This document shows, piece after piece, positions 1-7,335 of a DNA stretch of 15,287 nucleotides; within the stretch, counting starts at the first letter, position 1, and every line of letters starts with the position of its first letter. Source of the DNA: Thermoplasmata archaeon (lineage in GTDB: Archaea > Thermoplasmatota > Thermoplasmata > Thermoplasmatales > Thermoplasmataceae); NCBI GenBank assembly GCA_021811525.1, contig JAJZOK010000121.1, forward strand, positions 1 through 15,287. The letters are read 5' to 3'. The position numbers and the translations under genes were made by a program. The notes under the pieces were generated by a model. That model was not told the origin of the DNA. It saw only the letters and a list, made by a program, of their open reading frames with translations, and made no database searches.

Positions 1-135
1 TTTCTAGAGTGCCCCAATTGTAGTTTTGTTTTCAAAGCACCAATTATGGATATGAAATTCTCTCACCTTGGATGGACCATCCCTGGAACAGGAGTTGTCA
101 GGTGTCCGCAAATACCCTGTGTTCTGATCCAGTGA
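1..135 (+). pseudogene. Truncated duplicate of the zinc-ribbon gene
   Basis: Bases 1-111 match 3200-3310 without a single difference. They carry codons 4-40 of the 89-codon zinc-ribbon gene found downstream, including the first CPNC knuckle and the first Cys of the second knuckle. The copy breaks just before the second Cys of that knuckle. The frame then runs seven codons into foreign sequence (IPCVLIQ) and stops at 133-135. Without the second cysteine pair it cannot form the zinc site, so I call it a broken copy. Its true left end lies outside the window. Perfect identity means a very recent duplication or an assembly artefact. Confidence 0.75.
98..112. other. Recombination junction with microhomology
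   Basis: The exact repeat of the zinc-ribbon gene ends at 111. On the minus strand the transposase frame crosses this boundary and still reads VFADT, the sequence expected in this family before GYDS. About 8-11 bases (near 102-112) therefore fit both parents. This is the signature of joining at short shared sequence, either in the cell or during assembly. Confidence 0.55.
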
Positions 136-700
136 TCAGTTTACCGAACTGAGTGGCATCATGACTGTGCTCTGCTGTCAGCGATATCCGGGATGCCATG
201 AACCTTTCTGTGTCAGCTGAGACATGAAGCTTGATCCATCCCTTCCTTTTCTTTGCCCATTTATTGGACATCCAGTCCTCGGATTGTGGTCTTGAAGCCT
301 GTTGAATCCGCTGCAACAGAAGAGGATGCATTCATAATCTCAGGCACTTTGATCCCCCTTATTCATCGAAATATTGATGTGTAGGAGATTCTTGGCACTC
401 CAAGAATATCCTGAAATATCCTCATGTAAGATTCAAGGGATATGAATGATGCATTGAAAACCGCTCTGATCCTCGCCAGGATCTCAATGATCTTATCCGG
501 AAGAATAAAGGGCCTTCCGTTCTTCTTCCTGTTCTGTTTCTTCAGATCAATAGTGTAATTATTAATATCTTTGAGGTCAAGGATATCCTACATGCGTCTG
601 ACAAGCGATTCATTGTACGGGGACCATATCCTTTTATTACTGCTCTTTCCGTGGACTGAGGGGTTGTTGTACTGCACAAACAACACCCATCCTATTTTCA
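98..700 (-). pseudogene. Decayed IS5-type DDE transposase remnant
   Basis: Read on the minus strand from about 690, one frame gives an N-terminal half (YNNPSVHGKSSNKRIW, then GRPFILPDKIIEILARIRAV, then AADSTGFKTT with the first catalytic Asp). It is broken by an in-frame TAG near 590 and a TGA near 362. Near 280 the coding continues in another frame (KWAKKRKGWIKLHVSADTE, then HRVFADT with the second Asp), which ends at a stop at 98-100. The region after the second Asp, with the catalytic Glu, is absent. The layout Asp(STGF) - KKGWIKLH - FAD is that of IS5/IS4-family transposases. A start codon is not clear. Two stops, one frameshift and loss of the C-terminal third make it inactive. Family placement is from recognised motifs, not a search. 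Confidence 0.75.
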
Positions 701-732
701 AGAAGAATTATTGCATTAATTATGCAACACAG
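700..732. repeat. Possible outer end of the IS element
   Basis: On the minus strand the run TGTGTTGCATAATTAATG lies about 20-40 bases before the first recognisable transposase codons, where an IS terminal inverted repeat would sit. The partner end is lost at the 111/112 junction, so the match cannot be tested within the window. This is inference from position only. Confidence 0.25.
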
Positions 733-758
733 TTTTAAATTGAAAAATTAATTTAAAG

Positions 759-1487
759 TTAAACGGTGTTAAGCCCTCTGTCCACAGAAATGCACTGTCC
801 GTTTATTCCAAGAGACATTTCACTGGCAAGGAAGGCATTGACCATGGCAACTTCTATGGGTTCAAGTTGGGTCTTCTCCGAGAATTTAGTGACATTGAAT
901 GGGAAAACTTTGTAGTAATTGTCCTCCTTGCTCACACCGCCAGGCAATACGCCGTTTACCCTGATGTTGTATTTCCTCAGGCTCTCAGCAGACTTCCTGA
1001 CAAGTTCTTCCAGTGCATATTTGGAAACATTGTAGGACAAGTCATTTCCTTTGAAAATATGCCTTGAAGCGCCCACTAAAACAAAAGAGCCACCCTTTTG
1101 CAGCATTGGTTCAGAGAATACCTTCAGGACCGTTAGCTGTGAAATCAGGTTTATATCGAGCATTTTCTGGAAATCCGCCCTTTCTGGAAAGAGGCCCTTG
1201 AATGACTGCCATGTTCCAACATTTGAGACCACAGTGTATATACTGCCATAATCAGATAGAATCTTATCCCTCACCGCTTTCAGCTCTTCCTCATTCGTTG
1301 CATCTGCTTTGTAAGCCTTGATAGTGGAAGACTCCACCAGTCCAAACATATTTCCGGTTCTTGAGACAATTGCAACTTTAGCGCCAAAGTTGATAAGCAT
1401 TCTCACCGCAGAAATTCCCTGTCCGGGACCAACCCCAATTACAACTGCAACTTTTCCCGCCAATGAATCTCTGATTAAATCTACCAT
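759..1487 (-). CDS. SDR-family NAD(P)-dependent oxidoreductase
   Basis: A 242-residue protein of classical short-chain dehydrogenase/reductase length and order. The glycine-rich cofactor loop GVGPGQGI is at residues 18-25, SNVG at 88-91 stands in for the usual NNAG, N113 is present, the catalytic Ser is probably S141, and YNVSK at 152-156 supplies Tyr and Lys. The C-terminal GINGQCISVDRG matches the usual G-x-x-x-x-VDGG tail. It should be a cytosolic oxidoreductase acting on a carbonyl or alcohol. Substrate cannot be read from sequence. The start is ATG at 1487 with a TATA-like box 24 bases before it, consistent with leaderless transcription. The gene stands alone, with the transposase remnant downstream. 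Confidence 0.88.
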   Translation of the reverse strand: MVDLIRDSLAGKVAVVIGVGPGQGISAVRMLINFGAKVAIVSRTGNMFGLVESSTIKAYKADATNEEELKAVRDKILSDYGSIYTVVSNVGTWQSFKGLFPERADFQKMLDINLISQLTVLKVFSEPMLQKGGSFVLVGASRHIFKGNDLSYNVSKYALEELVRKSAESLRKYNIRVNGVLPGGVSKEDNYYKVFPFNVTKFSEKTQLEPIEVAMVNAFLASEMSLGINGQCISVDRGLNTV

Positions 1488-1504
1488 GATTCATTAACAA
1501 TCCA

Positions 1505-1516
1505 TCTTTAATTAAG
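1505..1516 (-). promoter_or_regulatory. TATA-like box of the SDR gene
   Basis: Minus-strand CCTTAATTAAAG is centred about 24 bases before the ATG at 1487. That is the distance at which an archaeal TATA box places transcription start at the initiation codon. Confidence 0.45.
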
Positions 1517-1618
1517 GTATTTGGGGTTCCGACAAATTGCGTCCTTTTGAAAGAGACTTTTACCGGACTCGTAAAAAATTATGGATTGGAAGCCAAAGTG
1601 AAAAATGCCCCTTGTCAC

Positions 1619-2011
1619 TTAAAATGAAAAAATCCCTCGATAGAGGAGTATAGAGATTGATACGGCAAAGACCACTGCGATTCCAATGTAGTACCATGTT
1701 CGTTCAGGGACTTTTTTAACCGGAATGCCAAATTCATCGTACTCCGTCCTGTTTTTTGCCTCCCAGTTTGAAGTATTGTAATTTCCATTAAGCAATTCGT
1801 CCTCTGGCTGCTTGTTTTCTGAGGTATCGCTAGAGCTTTTTCTTCTTGAACCAAATCCTCTCCGGAACATAAAGGGAAAGAACAGGAAAAATGGGATGTA
1901 ACCTCCGTAAAATGAATTCACTCTGATGAATGTTGGTAGTACGAAGTTTATCACAATGACTATGATTGCATAGACAACTAGAATAATTACTGAATTGCTT
2001 AATCTCCTCAT
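1619..2011 (-). CDS. Small membrane protein of unknown function
   Basis: A 130-residue protein I do not recognise. A hydrophobic helix spans about residues 7-27. A second, short hydrophobic and aromatic stretch (about 38-49) is followed by a basic patch (RRGFGSRRK, 50-58). Then comes a polar, acidic, Asn-rich stretch (about 59-105) and a C-terminal helix (about 107-125). Basic residues before the loop suggest that the loop is cytosolic, but topology is uncertain. The start is ATG at 2011 with a weak purine-rich AGGAAAG before it. It lies 56 bases after the CorA-type gene on the same strand and may be co-transcribed with it, although a TATA-like CATTTTAAG lies near 2047-2055. Confidence 0.7.
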   Translation of the reverse strand: MRRLSNSVIILVVYAIIVIVINFVLPTFIRVNSFYGGYIPFFLFFPFMFRRGFGSRRKSSSDTSENKQPEDELLNGNYNTSNWEAKNRTEYDEFGIPVKKVPERTWYYIGIAVVFAVSISILLYRGIFSF

Positions 2012-2067
2012 GGAATCTTTCCTGCTGTACTTGAATGTAATTTCTTCTTAAAATGTTTGAGTAATCT

Positions 2068-3084
2068 TCAGACCCAGCCTCTTCTCCTGAATAAAACTAG
2101 AAGCACCACTGCCAGCATAACCATAAACGCATCGAGAGCCCAGAAACCTGCAATGGAACCAGTACCAGGCTGAGTGAATCCCGCTGTAAAGTTCATTCCA
2201 TAAAACCCTGTCAGAAAAGTCAGTGGAAGGAAAATAGTAGCAACTATGGTGAGAAGCCTCAGGATATTGTCTGTAAAAGCCGCACGCATTGTGAAATAAA
2301 GATCCCTGACATCCCCGGTTCGAAGCATGTAAGTATCCAGTGTCTCAATGAGCTGGAAAGTGTGGTCATAGACGTCCCTGAAGGCAGGCATTAGGTCCAC
2401 TGATAGGAACTTCACAGACCCCCTCTCAGCAAGGGAGACCACATCGCGATGCTGTGATAGCATTATCCTCAGTTCGCTCAATTCCTTTCTTGCTTTTGAT
2501 ATGAGCCCAAGGAGTCCTTTTACATCAGAGATATCTCTGGCCTTGAGGGAATCAAAATCAAGGACTTCACTCCTTATGGAAACAAGCCAATTTTCTATTT
2601 CTGAAAGGACCGTATAAAACGAGTCCACTGAGAAATCATAGATTGTGTGAAAAGCAACAGAATTCAGGAATATTTCCTTCTTCAGTGTCTTTGCCCTGTT
2701 CTTCAGAGCTTCCAAGGAGTGGTTCACTATGGTTGAGTTACCTTTGTGAAGGGTCATGATGTTCTTTTCGGACAGTACAATGAATATCTCCTCCACACCA
2801 TATTCAAAATTACCTTCAACTGTCTTGACAACTCCCTTGGATACAGAAAAAATGTAGTTCTGGTAGTCTTCTGTTTTAATCCTCTGCTTTCCGGTGCCAA
2901 TATCCTCCACTGTCAGAGGATCCAAGAAAAAGAAATCGCCGAGCACTTTTAGGGTGTCTGCGTCGAAGTCCTGCACATCGAGCCAGTAGTTTTCCTGTCC
3001 AGCCACGGGCTTCAGATCTTCATTGTTTGTGAGTTCTTTTGATGAAAGTTCCTTGTGGGAAATGCTTGACAGAGTAGCTCGCAT
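2068..3084 (-). CDS. corA: CorA-family divalent metal transporter
   Basis: A 338-residue protein. It has a large N-terminal cytosolic domain (about 1-275) and then two C-terminal membrane helices (about 277-297 and 312-332). The signature Y-GMN sits at the end of the first helix (GMN 296-298), followed by the short outside loop and a basic C-terminal tail (RRRGWV). Length, order and GMN match the CorA family, which forms pentameric channels for Mg2+ and in some members Co2+ or Ni2+, or exports Zn2+. Ion choice cannot be told here. The start is ATG at 3084, with TATA-like ACTTTAAAGT 28 bases before it. It is divergent from the zinc-ribbon/ABC operon and shares its upstream region. Confidence 0.92.
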   Translation of the reverse strand: MRATLSSISHKELSSKELTNNEDLKPVAGQENYWLDVQDFDADTLKVLGDFFFLDPLTVEDIGTGKQRIKTEDYQNYIFSVSKGVVKTVEGNFEYGVEEIFIVLSEKNIMTLHKGNSTIVNHSLEALKNRAKTLKKEIFLNSVAFHTIYDFSVDSFYTVLSEIENWLVSIRSEVLDFDSLKARDISDVKGLLGLISKARKELSELRIMLSQHRDVVSLAERGSVKFLSVDLMPAFRDVYDHTFQLIETLDTYMLRTGDVRDLYFTMRAAFTDNILRLLTIVATIFLPLTFLTGFYGMNFTAGFTQPGTGSIAGFWALDAFMVMLAVVLLVLFRRRGWV

Positions 3085-3107
3085 TATATTGGAATTCTCA
3101 TTATCAT

Positions 3108-3117
3108 ACTTTAAAGT
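3108..3117 (-). promoter_or_regulatory. TATA-like box of the CorA-type gene
   Basis: The palindromic ACTTTAAAGT is centred about 28 bases before the ATG at 3084, fitting a leaderless archaeal transcript. Confidence 0.5.
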
Positions 3118-3125
3118 TGCCGCAT

Positions 3126-3163
3126 CTATAAATAAAAATAAGGTATGAGATCAAATTATTTAA
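3126..3163 (+). promoter_or_regulatory. Two TATA-like boxes before the zinc-ribbon/ABC operon
   Basis: CTATAAATA at 3126-3134 is the better match and would give a leader of about 35 bases. TTATTTAA at 3156-3163 lies about 30 bases before the ATG at 3191 and would give a leaderless transcript. No clear ribosome binding site precedes the ATG, which favours the second. Confidence 0.45.
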
Positions 3164-3190
3164 CTAGAAAATGATTGAAAATGGATTTCC

Positions 3191-3460
3191 ATGGCAAAAT
3201 TTCTAGAGTGCCCCAATTGTAGTTTTGTTTTCAAAGCACCAATTATGGATATGAAATTCTCTCACCTTGGATGGACCATCCCTGGAACAGGAGTTGTCAG
3301 GTGTCCGCAATGCAAGGAAGAGAAGCGGAGAAAACATTACAAACTGGCGCAGGAAACAGACCTGTCAAAGAATCCCGCCGTAGATGCTGGTGTGACTGCA
3401 AAGGCAGCACCAACTGAAGAATCAGACCTTGTTGAAGAATCAAAATACGAGGATGAGTGA
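3191..3460 (+). CDS. Zinc-ribbon protein heading an ABC transporter operon
   Basis: An 89-residue protein. Two CxxC knuckles, CPNC (7-10) and CPQC (38-41), about 27 residues apart, form a probable zinc ribbon. A basic stretch EEKRRKHYK follows, and then an acidic, low-complexity tail (about 55-89) ending in EESKYEDE. No membrane segment is present. Zinc ribbons of this size bind nucleic acid or protein partners, and the role here is unknown. The stop codon lies directly before the TTG start of the ABC ATPase, so the genes are almost certainly co-transcribed and translationally coupled. Codons 4-40 recur exactly at 1-111. Confidence 0.8.
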   Translation: MAKFLECPNCSFVFKAPIMDMKFSHLGWTIPGTGVVRCPQCKEEKRRKHYKLAQETDLSKNPAVDAGVTAKAAPTEESDLVEESKYEDE

Positions 3461-4396
3461 TTGATCCAGGTATCAGGACTTACCCGGGTATACGGCAACA
3501 CAGTAGGCGTTGAAGATCTAAATTTCGAAATCCGGGATGCACAGATATTTGCATTGCTTGGCCCAAACGGCTCAGGAAAGACCACTACCTTGAGGTTGAT
3601 GACGGGCATGATTTCCCCCACAAACGGATATGTCTCAGTTGATGACATCAGAACTGACCAGTTGCAGCTATTGCCGGAAATTCACAGGAAAATAGGTATA
3701 TTGCCAGAGGTACCGGGGCATTATGAAAACCTCTCTGCATACAGGAATCTCCAGTTTTATGGCCGAATGTATGGAATGAGTGATAGCGCCATTGAATCCA
3801 GGACCAAGGATTTGATGGTTGAATTCGAGCTTTGGGACAAGAGGGACTCACTAGTAGCCACATTCTCCAAGGGTATGAAGCAGAAACTTGCCATATTGAG
3901 AACCGTGATGCATGATCCGAAATACGTGTTTCTTGACGAGCCTCTCTCCGGACTGGACCCTGAATCCTCCAAATTTGTCCGGGATTACATGAAAAGCCTC
4001 AAAGAAAACGGGAAAACTGTTATTCTTTCAACGCACGACCTTGACGATGCAGACAAACTGAGCGACAGAGTCGCAGTTATTCGGAACCGCCTTCTGGCCA
4101 TAGATTCACCAAGTGCCCTTAAAGCGCAGGCTTTCAAGAGAACGGTTGTGTTCCATATTGAAAGCATCCAGGGCCTGGATCTGAAAGAGATCGAGGCCAT
4201 GCCATTTGTAAATTCTGCCAGAATCTCCAAGGATTCTCTAGTAATGGAAGTAGACTCTCCGGAAAAGAACAATCCCGACATAACCGCATACCTTGTTGGG
4301 AAGGGGTTCAGGATACAGTTCATAGGAGAAATCAGGCGTTCACTTGAGGATGTTTACCTCTCTATTGTGGAGAAATCAAAGGAGGGAAAGCTATGA
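3461..4396 (+). CDS. ABC-2 type transporter ATP-binding protein
   Basis: A 311-residue nucleotide-binding subunit that powers export through the next gene's permease. Walker A is GPNGSGKT (about 34-41). The Q-loop position reads LPEVPG with Glu in place of Gln, as in many ABC-2 ATPases. The signature is FSKGMKQ (135-141), Walker B is VFLDEP (156-161) with the D-loop SGLD after it, and the switch His is H192 (STHDLDD). Residues about 215-311 form a C-terminal extension typical of drug- or lipid-exporter ATPases. The start is TTG directly after the previous stop. A purine-rich GAGGATGAG lies a few bases before it, and no ATG precedes the conserved IQVSGLTRVYG strand. Confidence 0.93.
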   Translation: MIQVSGLTRVYGNTVGVEDLNFEIRDAQIFALLGPNGSGKTTTLRLMTGMISPTNGYVSVDDIRTDQLQLLPEIHRKIGILPEVPGHYENLSAYRNLQFYGRMYGMSDSAIESRTKDLMVEFELWDKRDSLVATFSKGMKQKLAILRTVMHDPKYVFLDEPLSGLDPESSKFVRDYMKSLKENGKTVILSTHDLDDADKLSDRVAVIRNRLLAIDSPSALKAQAFKRTVVFHIESIQGLDLKEIEAMPFVNSARISKDSLVMEVDSPEKNNPDITAYLVGKGFRIQFIGEIRRSLEDVYLSIVEKSKEGKL

Positions 4397-5118
4397 ATAT
4401 CAGCCTTGTGCGGGAAATGATGCGCAAGGACTTCCAGGAAGTCCGAAGGAATGGGTACGTTTTCTATTCTCTCCTGCTCCTCCCCATTATGCTTGTGGCT
4501 GTCAGCGTGATAGATTCACTTGCAATTGCACTTTCAACCAGCGGGCAATCAAGGGCGCTTCTTTCCACTTTCTCCACCATAATGGTCTTCATTCCTGCAA
4601 TAATAACCTCTCTTATCGGATCAACGAGCGTCATACTTGAGAAGAACAACCACAGCCTTGAACCGCTCCTGGCCACGCCCATCACGGATTCCGAACTGTT
4701 TGCGGGCAAGGCTCTTGCACCCCTTTCCATAGGAATACTGCTTTCTTGGGTAGCATTCACCCTTTACATAGTCGTAATGGACGCCCTCACCTATGGGCAT
4801 CTCGGATACTTCCTGTTCCCTACAGAACTGACAATGGTACAGATGTTCTTTCTAGCTCCCGTTACAGGTATGCTTGGAACCTTCCTCACCCTTCTGGTAT
4901 CTTCAAAGATGAAGGATGTGAGAGCGGCTCAACAGGTATCAGCCTTAGTTGTGCTCCCACTGCTGTTGCTGGTGTTCCTGCCATTAGTGGTATCAGGATC
5001 GGATCTTCTAATCAATTTGTTAGCAGGTGTTGGATTTCTTGTTGCTGCATTAGTCATATTTTTTGTCAGTGTAAAGGCATTCAGAAGGGAGACCATACTC
5101 ATTTCATGGGGAAAGTGA
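4393..5118 (+). CDS. ABC-2 type transporter permease
   Basis: A 241-residue membrane protein with six predicted helices (about 22-41, 60-78, 106-128, 147-170, 181-201 and 206-228). The stretch EKNNHSLEPLLATPIT (83-98), between helices 2 and 3, is the conserved cytosolic coupling segment of ABC-2 permeases, usually EK-E-G-LE-LL-TP. It starts in an ATGA overlap with the ATPase stop, so the two are translationally coupled and should form one exporter of two ATPases and two permeases. The substrate is unknown. Candidates for this class are drugs, lipids, polysaccharides or small peptides. Confidence 0.9.
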   Translation: MNISLVREMMRKDFQEVRRNGYVFYSLLLLPIMLVAVSVIDSLAIALSTSGQSRALLSTFSTIMVFIPAIITSLIGSTSVILEKNNHSLEPLLATPITDSELFAGKALAPLSIGILLSWVAFTLYIVVMDALTYGHLGYFLFPTELTMVQMFFLAPVTGMLGTFLTLLVSSKMKDVRAAQQVSALVVLPLLLLVFLPLVVSGSDLLINLLAGVGFLVAALVIFFVSVKAFRRETILISWGK

Positions 5119-5129
5119 ATTTTTTCCCC
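5108..5129 (+). terminator. Hairpin across the stop codon of the permease gene
   Basis: GGGGAAA (5108-5114) pairs perfectly with TTTCCCC (5123-5129) around an 8-base loop that holds the TGA stop (5116-5118). A T-run is part of the right arm rather than following the stem, so it is not a classical intrinsic terminator. It could act in 3'-end formation or mRNA stability. Confidence 0.35.
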
Positions 5130-5542
5130 AATGACCAATATTTGGCAAAATCCTTTAATATCCTATCTTTGGAAGCAACCTAGACCATAGATTCAGACTT
5201 GATGTTCTGACTGCCTTATACCTTTTTTCTAATATTCATCTTAACATAGGGTGGTTTACTTGAGAAAGTCCAGGTTATCAAGAGTGGGATGGGCAATTTA
5301 CAAGTTCGTAAACAGATTCCCCGGGAAGAACTGAACTGAAATTCAATTTTCCCGATACTGTTGGAAGCATTTGCTTACAGTTACACAATGTGAAGTTGCA
5401 ACCCGCAAATGGTTCCATTTTTCTTTGCCAATTGAATTGGTAAATTTCTGTTATGAACATATCCTGGTTTAATTGATACTTATGCAATAGTGGGTTAAAT
5501 TTTTGAATGATATCATAAGCTCATTCAACAGAATCAACAAGT
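5130..5542. other. Gap between the ABC operon and the GT-C gene, mostly empty
   Basis: This stretch lies between the 3' ends of two convergent units. Apart from the possible 24-codon ORF at 5260-5334 and a short dyad CCAATT-G-AATTGG at 5428-5440, I see no tRNA, RNA gene or longer ORF with coding character. Confidence 0.4.
5260..5334 (+). CDS. Possible 24-residue basic small protein
   Basis: TTG at 5260 opens a 24-codon frame (MRKSRLSRVGWAIYKFVNRF, then PGKN) that is strongly basic at the N-terminus with a short aromatic amphipathic middle. A G-rich AGGGTGG lies 6 bases before the TTG and could serve as a ribosome binding site. An AT-rich run with a TTATACC-like box lies about 40 bases upstream. 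Such a short frame can arise by chance, and I know no family for it. Confidence 0.25.
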   Translation: MRKSRLSRVGWAIYKFVNRFPGKN

Positions 5543-7321
5543 CTATGGGGAATCCGGCATAGGCCTTGGTAGGATGTTTTTTTCTGCAACTTTATAGAAC
5601 ATAAAGGCAAACAAAACTGTAGCTATGATGGCGAGAATATCCCTGATTAAAGCAGAACCTAGAACAAGGACCTTTATGTTCTCAATCTGCCCCAGTGCGC
5701 TGCTCTGGTAGTTCCATGAAATGAATGGATTGAGGAAATATGTAAAGCTATAAGTAAGTAGCATGAAGATCGCCCCAACAGCCGAGATAACCAGAGCATA
5801 CTCCTCTCTGCCCATTACCAGCAGCAAAGGTATGAGCCAGAGGAAATACTGTGGATTTACAAAATTGTAGGTCAGGAAGAACAAGAAAAAGATCAGGGCA
5901 GAATAATCCACCAAAGGTACCTTCCGCAAATAACACACTGCAGTAACCAAAACGAATAAGGGAATGAAGGCCCAAAGGAACAGTGACGGAAAAGAAGTAA
6001 TGCCAAAATAGGAAATCATTACCTGCCAGCTTAGCCCATTGCTGACAAATGAACCCCCATATGTGGGAAAGGAACGGGCATAAAGAAGGTCAAAAACTGA
6101 GCTGAAAATTCCTCCAGTAAACTGGTAAATGAGAAGAGTAACTGCAAGAGGAGGAAGGATTGCAGTCATGTCCCTGATTCTGTTCTTGGAAAAAAGGAGT
6201 ATATATGGGATTATCAGTGCCGGGAAAACCTTAATAGCGGCTCCAACTGCGGCAAACATCACTCCCATCCATGATCTTCCGTTCCTGCTGAATATAATGG
6301 CCTGTAGCATAAAGGCAGTTGCCAGAACGTCAAGTTGCCCCCACATTACTGCCACAACCACAATGAAGGGGTTGAGGAGCCACAATTTCCAGTGCATTTT
6401 TCCTGTGAGGCTCTTTAGAGAGTAGAATATCCAGTAAAATGAGATTAGCAAAGGCAGCTTGACCAAACCATATAGGAGTGGTAAATTTAATCCCATAAGG
6501 GATTTCCAGGCCCCATAGGGATTACCAGACTCTGTCCCAAGGTAATTCAGGGATGAATTCACTACGGGGGCCACGGAAGGTAGCAGCAGGTAAATTCGGT
6601 CAACAGTATAACTCCAAATAAGGAACAAAGGAGGATATGCCCATGTCAGCCCTGGCAGAACTGAAGCAGAAGACCTGTACGGGTCCACGCCAGATAAGAT
6701 CCTGAAACCGGGGGAAATAAGAAAATAATCATCGTATCTCTGGCCAAAGAGCACACTTATGAGAAAAAAAGCCGGAAACAGCGGCCAAATCCGAACTTTC
6801 CTGATATCTGAGAAGGCCAATGCCAACAATACGCAGGCAATCCCTGCATAAAGTGCAATGGAAATAAGGATACCTTGATCTGAACTGTTCCAGTTAATTG
6901 GCACAGATGCTGAACCTGCATTTTGAGCCACTACCTCTAATACTCCACCAGCATTGTAAAGACTGCCTGAGATCCTGAGATAAGCCACTGCGAAAGTTGT
7001 GGAGTGATAGTGGAAAGTACTCTGCATTACCAATTTGCCAGATTGGACCAACTGAACACTCAAGTTTGAAAAGTCAGATTTGCCCTGAACAGTCAATTCC
7101 ACATTTACGAGCCCTGATAATGAAGAAGGAACCGATATATTGCCTGGAACAATAGTAACAGTTAGACCGTTGGTGCCAGTTACAGTGTAACTTCCTCCGG
7201 GGCTCAAATCTATGGAAAAAAAGATGGAAACTGCAATTGAAAGGATACCTGCTGCAAATAGAAAAGAGAGGATGATCTTGCGGTTCTTCTTGATCTTTTC
7301 CGGAACTGCAACTTTTTTCAA
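5543..7321 (-). CDS. GT-C (GT87-like) polytopic glycosyltransferase
   Basis: A 592-residue membrane enzyme. A signal-anchor helix (about 15-36) leads into an outside domain of about 110 residues, rich in Ser, Thr and Val and probably beta-stranded (about 40-150). About ten further hydrophobic segments follow. Motifs typical of GT-C mannosyltransferases are visible: RYDDYF (195-200), GVDPY (211-215), YPPLF (229-233), WGQLD (327-331), IKVFPALI (363-370) and a late NPQYFLWLIPLL. GT-C enzymes move a sugar from a dolichyl-phosphate donor on the outer face of the membrane. Donor and acceptor are inferred, not shown. It starts at ATG 7321, 14 bases after the preceding membrane gene, so the two form an operon. 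The N-terminal domain is not part of the usual GT87 core. Confidence 0.8.
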   Translation of the reverse strand: MKKVAVPEKIKKNRKIILSFLFAAGILSIAVSIFFSIDLSPGGSYTVTGTNGLTVTIVPGNISVPSSLSGLVNVELTVQGKSDFSNLSVQLVQSGKLVMQSTFHYHSTTFAVAYLRISGSLYNAGGVLEVVAQNAGSASVPINWNSSDQGILISIALYAGIACVLLALAFSDIRKVRIWPLFPAFFLISVLFGQRYDDYFLISPGFRILSGVDPYRSSASVLPGLTWAYPPLFLIWSYTVDRIYLLLPSVAPVVNSSLNYLGTESGNPYGAWKSLMGLNLPLLYGLVKLPLLISFYWIFYSLKSLTGKMHWKLWLLNPFIVVVAVMWGQLDVLATAFMLQAIIFSRNGRSWMGVMFAAVGAAIKVFPALIIPYILLFSKNRIRDMTAILPPLAVTLLIYQFTGGIFSSVFDLLYARSFPTYGGSFVSNGLSWQVMISYFGITSFPSLFLWAFIPLFVLVTAVCYLRKVPLVDYSALIFFLFFLTYNFVNPQYFLWLIPLLLVMGREEYALVISAVGAIFMLLTYSFTYFLNPFISWNYQSSALGQIENIKVLVLGSALIRDILAIIATVLFAFMFYKVAEKNILPRPMPDSP

Positions 7322-7335
7322 TCTCCCACCAACTA

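Noticed and set aside
3985..4323. Long minus-strand frame inside the ABC ATPase gene
   Set aside because: It is antisense to a gene with all ATPase motifs intact; a shadow frame.
5428..5440. CCAATT-G-AATTGG dyad as an operator
   Set aside because: It lies downstream of two convergent units with no promoter next to it, so regulation is not supported.
5278..5487. Minus-strand 69-codon frame in the 5.1-5.5 kb gap
   Set aside because: No start signal, no motif, and odd Cys/Asn-rich composition; probably chance.
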